In this document: piece after piece, positions 56,700 through 64,000 of the stretch
Numbering within the stretch: the first letter of the stretch is position 1
Layout: each line of letters opens with the position of its first letter
Origin: Macrostomum hystrix
Lineage: Eukaryota; Platyhelminthes; Macrostomidae
Length of the DNA stretch: 64,000 nt
NCBI GenBank assembly: GCA_950097015.1
Contig: CATNEN010000025.1
Coordinates: 2,780,001 to 2,844,000 of the forward strand
Direction: 5' to 3'
The notes under the pieces: model-generated
What the model was told of the DNA's origin: nothing
Databases searched by the model: none
The model's input: the letters and a program-made list of their open reading frames with translations, nothing else
Position numbers and translations under genes: made by a program

Positions 56700-58740
56700 A
56701 AAATTTCGCTACTGTCTAACTAGCTATGGCTTAAGTTAGCTTGTTTACACTTAGCAACTATGGTACGAGAATGTTATCGGAAGAACATACTGGTAACAAG
56801 AATGTTGCGAGAGAGTGAAAATCTCATGAACTGCTTTATGCTACTATAGCTAGCTACTCTATGGTCAAGACCCAAGAACCCCTCAGTATTTTACAGTGAC
56901 ATACATGACGTCTTGCTTTACATTGGCTAGTATGAAGCGTACACAGCTAAAGCCCTAGATTTTCCTGTTGTCTTTCAAACACTAATTCCGAAATTGAAGC
57001 CGACTGGAATGTCTATGCTTCCGGAAAAAAGCAAGAGTTGTCTATGGTAAGCACTGCTTACCATTCCGACAAGAAAGGATTATGTTGCACAAACTAAATC
57101 AGCTTGGAAGAGATTTTAAGACCTCCTGAATGTGTACACCCACAAGGACAAAACTTGTTTTCCTTGGAATGAGATTCAAACACCCTTATCTCTTGGTCAG
57201 AACTCAAAAGTTTTAGCTACTCAGTCTAATGTGTGCACTATACATGCAAGCAAGGAATATGAAGGCTCAAGCTGTAATAGTTAATGTACTAATCACAAAA
57301 AACTAATTACAAATACTTCCTATTTAAGGGTCCATTTCATACATGAGCAACCTCCCAAATCTTAGCCGGCTGTGCGACTTAGTTTTTGCTCTCATTTGTG
57401 ACTTAGTTCGTTTCATTGCTCTATTTATGACTTAGTTTGCTCTCAATTGCTCTCTTTTTCTCTCCCCTTTTTCCTTTTCTTCACGCCTTCCTTTTTTGTC
57501 CCTTGGTCCCCCCTTAGATTTTTTTGCGCTTGGTTGATTGGTTTTTGCGACTTACCTTGCTTGGCACTCGTTTCACCTGGCCAGTTTGGCCAGGTGTTGC
57601 GCATGTATGGTCCATTTTGTCCAGACAATTTATATTTTTCTAGATTCTTCATCAATTAACCAAAGAAGCTCATTGTAGTTCAACAAAAAGCTATTTTTAA
57701 CCAAGGAACTAATTTTTAAACTACATTATTTACACCAACAAGCACAAGCTTAGAACATTTAAAATGATAAACTTTTGAAACTCCCTATAATCTAGAGTTT
57801 AAAAAGTATGTGAAAAATGTTTTTGATCAGATGGATAAATATACACTACAGCTTTATGTTCTCTTATATTTTACCATGTCCAGGGTAAGGCTTTACACAT
57901 TACTAGCTGCCATGACTTTTATGAATGTTGACTAATGATATTCTTATTGCAATATATTAGGGATATAGCAATAATGGACTAGGATATTTTATTCTATATG
58001 AGGTTGACAAAGATCATTTTGCACTTAATGTTTTTCTTGCACACTTACCTGTATATTTATGATTACACTTACATTTTGTAGCTTTACCCTCTTAGAGTTC
58101 TTTTCTCTTTACCTGTTCTACACATGTTTTTAGACCTAAAAGTACTGACACATTGCTTATTTATGCAATTGTGTATAAGAGCCAATGAGCTAATGTTGAC
58201 CTAAGAAAGCTGTGCAGGATAGCTGCTAATGTGGAAAAGGTAACAAAATATATGAAACAAATTGATAACAACCACCTTGACTTGTTGCATTTAGTCTTCA
58301 TTAAGAACTCTGTTTAAGTATTAAATCATGGTGAAAATAATTATGGGTTAAATAATTAGAGCTACTAAATTAACAAAATAAATTACATATCTAAGTCAAT
58401 ATCAATAGCATTGCATTTATCTATATAGTTATTTGCTTATATATACATACATAAATCCTTGATAAATGGATTCAATACTATTCATAATTAAATTCATACA
58501 TAAACAATAGTCAACTATCTAAAAATGAATGTTTATATAAACTAGTCAATTAGGAAATTATTTTTAAGCTTCAAGGTAATATGCCCTTTATAAAATAAAA
58601 ACCAAGTGACAAATTGCTACAATAGCTAATACAATAACTATCTACATCATTTACAATATGCCAATGGCATGATGGTTAAAAATGCAAAATTTATGGTTTA
58701 ATAATATTATAGGATAGTAATGAAATAATTAAAATTAAGG
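56700..58740. other. AT-rich spacer, no gene seen
   Basis: About 2 kb, strongly AT-rich to the right of 57.6 kb. No supported frame or RNA gene. Confidence 0.5.
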
Positions 58741-58742
58741 CA

Positions 58743-59138
58743 GTTATTTGTCCGGTTAACCGAGGTATAACTTATAACTAAGTTATAAGGGGTTGTACGA
58801 CGAGAACCTCTATCATTTGTAAGATAATATAATTAACAAGCTGCAAAAGGACAGTCATTCAGATTTGAAGTTTGTGTCTCAAATTATTTTTGCTTATCAG
58901 CAAATTAAAAAAATTAAAACCTTTTCCACAAATTCGGTTGTTTCAGGGACTAACTTAGTTCAAGGGTATAGTTTGGTCTTTGTGAGGTCAAGACTCAAGA
59001 TGGCTCTCAGCAGGGCAAGAGTGGTCTTTGGGAGGATTGTTGCTCCTGCTCATTGTAAGGGAGAAATTAAGTCCTTGGGTGGTTAACCAGTTAATGAATA
59101 ATCAAATGGCTATTTGTCCAGTTAACAGGACAAATAAC
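58743..59138. mobile_element. 396-bp element with 18-bp terminal inverted repeats
   Basis: The left end GTTATTTGTCCGGTTAAC and right end GTTAACAGGACAAATAAC are inverted copies with one mismatch. The right end is preceded by another copy of the half-site, making a local palindrome ATTTGTCC...GGACAAAT (59112-59135). The interior frame (58865-59086, 73 codons) is unrecognised. No clear target duplication. Confidence 0.5.
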
Positions 59139-59144
59139 AACTAC

Positions 59145-60935
59145 CTAAAAATAAATTGAAAAAAACATTGATATACTTATATAGCTAGACTTTCATAGCA
59201 AGAGCAAACAACAAAGGACTGCTCCTACTAGCCATGAAGTGTCCAGAAAGTATGGGGAACAGGGAACAATAAGTCAAAGAGTGTGTCTCTAGGCCAATGA
59301 CCTCAAAGTCACACCTGCTAGCTTGTCTAGGGCATCTGCATCACTCAGAAACCACTCAGGAAATCTTGCCATTTGCCCTTTGCCTTGCCTCGTTGCCTGC
59401 ACTGTCCCTTCAGCTTGAGCAGTAGCGTATTGTGTAGTGGCTCAGTGCAGCAGGCCTCTTACCTCTCACAATAAGAATTAACCATTCCAATAGCAATAAT
59501 GGCTGAAAAATATATGCATCTTTCAGTATACTTAAGCATTATTTTTAACAATATAATAATTTTATTGCTATATATTTTAGGTGATATATAAGGTAAACAA
59601 TGAAACCTTCATTATTTATATTAAACAATTTAGCATGACAGTAGACAGGCAGCCAAAGTCATCTCTGATGTCATGCATAATTTCATAACATTACCAGAAG
59701 TGACAGTAATAGCAGCACATGTACATAAGTTAGGCCCTAGTTACCAACTTTATCAACGGTGAGTTGATAAATAGATAATAAATAGATCAATAAATAGATA
59801 AACTTTCCACGAAAAAGTCGGTCTGTCAAAAGTACTGTGAAAGCAAGCATGCTAGTCTACACATTTGTCTACCTCGGTCGGTCGCCCCATGTTAAATATT
59901 ATTTAATGTAACATTCACTCTTTCACTCTTTGTAACATTTCTATAGATTTTTACGCACAATTTCAAATAAATTAGCGCGAAAATAAACGAACTGCAGTAA
60001 ACGCAGTATAACAAAAACATAAGTATAAAAGCTGTAGCAGTAAAAATTGTATACTCAAGACAGTTCCAAATGAAAAGAAATTGGTTTGTACTAAATTCAA
60101 ATTGTATTCACAAAATTACTAAATAACAAACTTATCCTAAAAGATACGGAATCATTATTCAATGCAGTAATGAAATTAGTTTGGTGAGGTCATTTGGAAT
60201 GAAATGAAAAGTTATACCTCAGAAGCGAAAAAAAGGAAAAAAAGTCGCTGCACTGAAAATTAATAGATTTATTGTTAGTTTAGGATTTTATTTAGCAAGT
60301 TGGTAGGCAAAGTTTGGCTGCTTGATAGTCGAGCGACAATAATACATGTATATATATTTTTTTATGCACGTGAAGTTTTATAATACGAAACCGTTTCATA
60401 TATAAATTTTATTACTTTTAACTTCTGTAAATATGTATGTATATAATAGTTGAAGCTGAAGCTGAGAATTTCGCTAAAAACTATTAGATTGTTTACAAAG
60501 AAACCAGTGGCACTATATAATATATATATACGGTACCCGTGCTGCTAAGTTAATTGTCGATATGCATATTAATTTTTCGATTTCGTTGTCAGACAGTTTT
60601 TTTCAGTGATATTTTTATTCAAGTACACTTTCGTATACAAAGACATGATAGTTCAGTTGCACTCAATTGCAAGGGATTTGAAAATATAAGTCTTCCTATT
60701 GGTAATGGGTAAAACAGGAATTTGTCTGAGAGCTCCTACAAGTGTATCGAAATTTTCCCACTGAACGGCAAAGGTGCGAAGCAGACGTTTATACAGTGTG
60801 TTTGGTCGCACTCTAAAGGACAGTTTATACTTGTCAATATTAGGTTTCCTGCCTTGTACTGTTATGACAATTGTAATCCACATAATAAAGCACTGATTAT
60901 ATTTTTTAGAAATTTTATTTGGGTCGATTCTGTTT
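59145..60935. other. AT-rich spacer, no gene seen
   Basis: No supported frame. Short palindromic and TATATA tracts near 60350 and 60510. Confidence 0.5.
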
Positions 60936-60939
60936 GTGG

Positions 60940-62310
60940 AGACTCTGTGTGAAAATATTCTATCTTGGTCGACTCTGCTTGAGAAGATTCTAGTTTGGTA
61001 GATTCTGCCTGGGAGGATTCTGTTTTGGTCGATTCTGCTTGGGAAGATTCTGTTTGGAGCGATTCTATCTAGGTTGATTCTGTTTCGGGCGGTTCTGCTT
61101 TGAGCAATTATTTTTGGGTCGATTCTGCTTGGGACAACTCTGTTTGGGTCGATTCCGTTTGAGGCGATTCTTTTTGAAGCGATTATATTTTTCTCGACTC
61201 TGCTTGGGTGATTCTGTTTGCAGCGATTCTGTTTGGGTCGATTCTGCTTGGGACGGTTCTATTTCGGTCGATTCTGCTTGGGAAGATTCTGTTTGGAGCG
61301 ATTATATTTTGTCGATTCTGCTTGGGGTGATTCTGTTTGCAGCGATTCTGTTTGGGTCGATTCTGCTTGGGAAGATTCTGTTTCGGTCGATTCTGCTTGG
61401 GAAGATTCTGTTTGGAGCGATTCTATTTGGATCGATTCTGTTTGAGTGATTCTGTTTGCAGCGATTCTGTTTTGGTCGATTCTGCTTGGGACGGTTCTAT
61501 TTCGGTCGATTCTGCTTGGGACGATTCTGTTTGGAGCGATTCTATTTTTGTCGATTCTGCTTTGGGTGATTCTGTTTGCAGCGATTCTGTTTGGGTCGAT
61601 TCTGCTTGGGACGGTTCTATTTCGGTCGATTCTGCTTGAGAAGATTCTGTTTAGAGCGATTATATTTTTGTCGATTCTGCTTGGGGTGATTCTGTTTGCA
61701 GCGATTCTGTTTGGGTCGATTCTGCTTGGAACGGTTCTATTTTGGTCGATTCTGCTTGGGAAGATTCTGTTTGGAGCTATTATATTTTTGTCGATTCTGC
61801 TTTGGGTTGATTCTGTTTGCAGCGATTCTGTTTGGGTCGATTCTGCTTGGGACGGTTCTATTTCGGTCGATTCTGCTTGGGAAGATTCTGTTTGGAGCGA
61901 TTATATTTTTGTCGATTCTGCTTGGGGTGATTCTGTTTGCAGCGATTCTGTTTGGGTCGATTCTGCTTTGGACGGTTCTATTTCGGTCGATTCTGCTTGG
62001 GAAGATTCTGTTTAGAGCGATTATATTTTTGTCGGTTCTGCTTGGGGTGATTCTGTTTGCAGCAATTCTGTTTGGGTCGATTCTGCTTGGGACGGTTCTA
62101 TTTCGGTCGATTCTGCTTGGGACGATTCTGTTTGGAGCGATTCTATTTTTGTCGATTCTGCTTTGGGTGATTCTGTTTGCAGCGATTCTGTTTTGGTCGA
62201 TTCTGCTTGGGACGGTTCTATTTCGGTCGATTCTGCTTGGGACGATTCTGTTTGGAGCGATTCTATTTGGATCGATTCTGTTTGGATCGATTCTGTTTAG
62301 GACATTTGGG
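60940..62310. repeat. 17-18-bp repeat in ~120-bp higher-order units
   Basis: The basic unit is TCGATTCTGCTTGGGA. Sequential variants (GGTTCTATTTCGG, GATTCTGTTTGGAGCG, GATTATATTTTTG, GTGATTCTGTTTGCAG) recur in the same order every ~120 bp, about eight times. Confidence 0.95.
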
Positions 62311-62339
62311 CGACTATTTGTGGGGGGGAATATTTAGGG

Positions 62340-63480
62340 CGATTCTCATTTCGGCGCTTTCGACATGTTTTAATTTACCTTCCTCTAAAGTGACGTGTAC
62401 GAGTGTAGGAATGTGCCGAACATCTCCGTCGTATGTCGCTATTCCAGACGTCATGCCTAAAATTGAACCAAGCAACGGAAATAATAAAGTCCCGATTCGA
62501 GAAGCGTTTCCGGATCCCGATCGGATAATTCAATCTGAGCTCCTCAGCTTAAATAATTTTCTAAGCCTCAAAGAGGAGCGAAAACCCAGCGCGTAATCCG
62601 GCTATGCGAACCCAAGCTTATCAGCAACACTATTAAAACAATTTTATCATGAATGATAACATGGGCGTGGCTTGATGACCCGTGTTTCTATGAGCAATGA
62701 GCACAGGCAGATTGGTACAGAAAATCGAGAAGTGGAACCGATGTGAGAGACAAGGATATGCGCGATTCGGCATGGGATAAAAATGCTTGTTAGCCTCTCA
62801 TTGGCTGAGTCATAAGCCATCATTCTGTCAGACATTATTTAACTCAGATATCTGTTGCCTGCGTGATAGGGGAGGTCAGGAAGCGATCCTGTGCATCGAA
62901 TACAAGAGGAATAAGATATCATATTGGTTCGCCAGATCTTTTAGAAGCGGGCCGGGCCAAGGAAAACAAGCACCTGATTAGGCGCCGCGTTGGATGGAGG
63001 CACAAGGCTTATAAATAATGTAAGTGCAATTATAGTCCATTGCTCTTTTTTTCATTTTCTTGTATCGTTTTAGTGAGAAAATTTCTGCTGTGTAGACCAT
63101 ATTAGAGTAATGAAAAATAAACTGTCTGGTTGCAGCTCAGACTGACAGACTCAATACTTGCAGTAATACGGACTTGTTGGTCGCGTGTTTCTTTATAGGA
63201 AGCCACAATTATGCTCTTGTTGTGAAATTTCCAGAATTCGCACTGGTTCCCACAAGTTCCTCCGCCGAATTTTGGTCTCTATTATCGTGCGGACTGTGTC
63301 AACTTTTAAATTATTCGTAATTATTACCGTATTTCTTGAGGTTGCACTGTTCGCGATTTCTCAAATCTGTTCGAACAGCTAAAAACAATAGTTTTTCTAT
63401 GGTTGCAGGAGGGCTGTGCGCAATGGCACATCATTTGGTGACAGTAGACACGCAGCCAGCAAGGAGCCGATTGTGCCCGT
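62340..63480. other. Possible LTR-like or promoter-like region; no gene assigned
   Basis: A plus-strand frame leaves the array and ends at 62596 (tail KEERKPSA), unrecognised. Downstream are CTCATTGGCTGAGTCA (CCAAT-like, about 62795), CTTATAAATAATG (TATA-like, about 63009) and AATAAACTG (about 63116), an order that fits an LTR. I could not define LTR ends or a primer site. Confidence 0.25.
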
Positions 63481-63484
63481 TCCG

Positions 63485-63737
63485 CTGACTCCTGAGCACA
63501 CACAAGAACACTCACACAGGTGTGTACATCTGCCCTGACTTTTTCCTTGTCAGGCAGTGTGCACTCTCACTGTGCCTTGGAGGTTGGCCCTGAAGGGCGT
63601 AAATTGCACGACAAGCCCCCAAGCCTTCTCTCCGCGACTGGCATCACAAATGAATTTGGCCTCACCACGGAATCGAGCTCAGGGACCTTGGTGCGAGAGG
63701 CAAACGCGTTAGACCGCTCTGCCACCGACCCCGCGTA
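63485..63737 (-). mobile_element. tRNA-derived SINE, family B, with intact head
   Basis: On the minus strand the head reads GTCGGTGGCAGAGCGGTC (box A region) and GAGCTCGATTCC (box B). The body contains AAGGAAAAAGTCAGGGCAGA and ends in GTGTACACACCTG-like sequence. It resembles tRNA-Leu/Ser heads but is not a functional tRNA. Confidence 0.75.
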
Positions 63738-63739
63738 AC

Positions 63740-64000
63740 AAACAGATACAAACGGTCTATTTGTTCTATGTTTTTTCTTTAAAGCGATTTGTTATTTTTT
63801 GTTAAAGCAGGAAATTAAAAGAAAACTCAGAATAAATAGAAATACCAAATTCTATTCAAATTCAGTGGCCAAAGTGGAAAAAATTCTTTTTCATACGGTC
63901 ATGCCTCTAAAAAAGCAAGTGAATTCGGAAGAATAAGTAGCTAAGATAACATTTTCTACTAGCTGGAAAGCATCGAAGAAGATTCATTGTCGTTATTCCA
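63740..64000. other. No gene seen at right edge
   Basis: AT-rich flank without supported features. Confidence 0.5.

Noticed and set aside
62640-63200. Defined LTR retrotransposon
   Set aside because: TATA and polyadenylation-like motifs are present, but no paired LTR, primer site or reverse transcriptase is visible.

Overview
The window is animal nuclear DNA. It has spliced genes with phase-consistent introns, tRNA-derived SINEs, a mariner element, a piggyBac remnant, small inverted-repeat elements and an extreme load of minisatellites. A RIM/Fife-type active-zone gene points to a bilaterian. A cellular RNA-dependent RNA polymerase (RdRP) excludes insects and vertebrates. Together with the minisatellite-packed genome this suggests a lophotrochozoan, perhaps a free-living flatworm such as Macrostomum. 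The organism is inferred, not shown.

Four gene models were assembled by eye, all on the minus strand. In each, the reading phase is conserved across every junction. (1) 330-16584: N-terminal half of a RIM/Fife-like synaptic scaffold. It has a split FYVE-type zinc finger, a Ser/Gln-rich linker and the start of a PDZ domain; it continues past the left edge. Its 11.3 kb first intron holds several kb of purine/pyrimidine arrays. (2) 22711-28155: a complete six-exon, 580-residue acyl-CoA synthetase of the 4-coumarate:CoA-ligase type with a probable mitochondrial presequence. (3) 31420-43058: a ten-exon, 2098-residue protein that joins an RdRP core (DLDGD) to a C-terminal superfamily-1 helicase with a Gly/Arg-rich repeat tail. 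(4) 49283-52667: a three-exon, 612-residue B-box/NHL-like (TRIM-type) protein.

The main discovery is gene 3. In fission yeast the RdRP Rdp1 works with the SF1 helicase Hrr1, and in C. elegans EGO-1 works with ZNFX-1, as separate proteins. Here both activities appear to be encoded in one polypeptide, separated by a long stretch I cannot assign.

The second theme is minisatellites that begin 0-60 nt downstream of splice donors in at least eight introns. In RdRP intron 4 the array unit is the exon-intron junction itself, giving about twelve copies of an intact donor.

Right of 53 kb the window holds a decayed piggyBac transposase, a terminal-inverted-repeat element, a higher-order repeat and long AT-rich stretches with no gene I can support.
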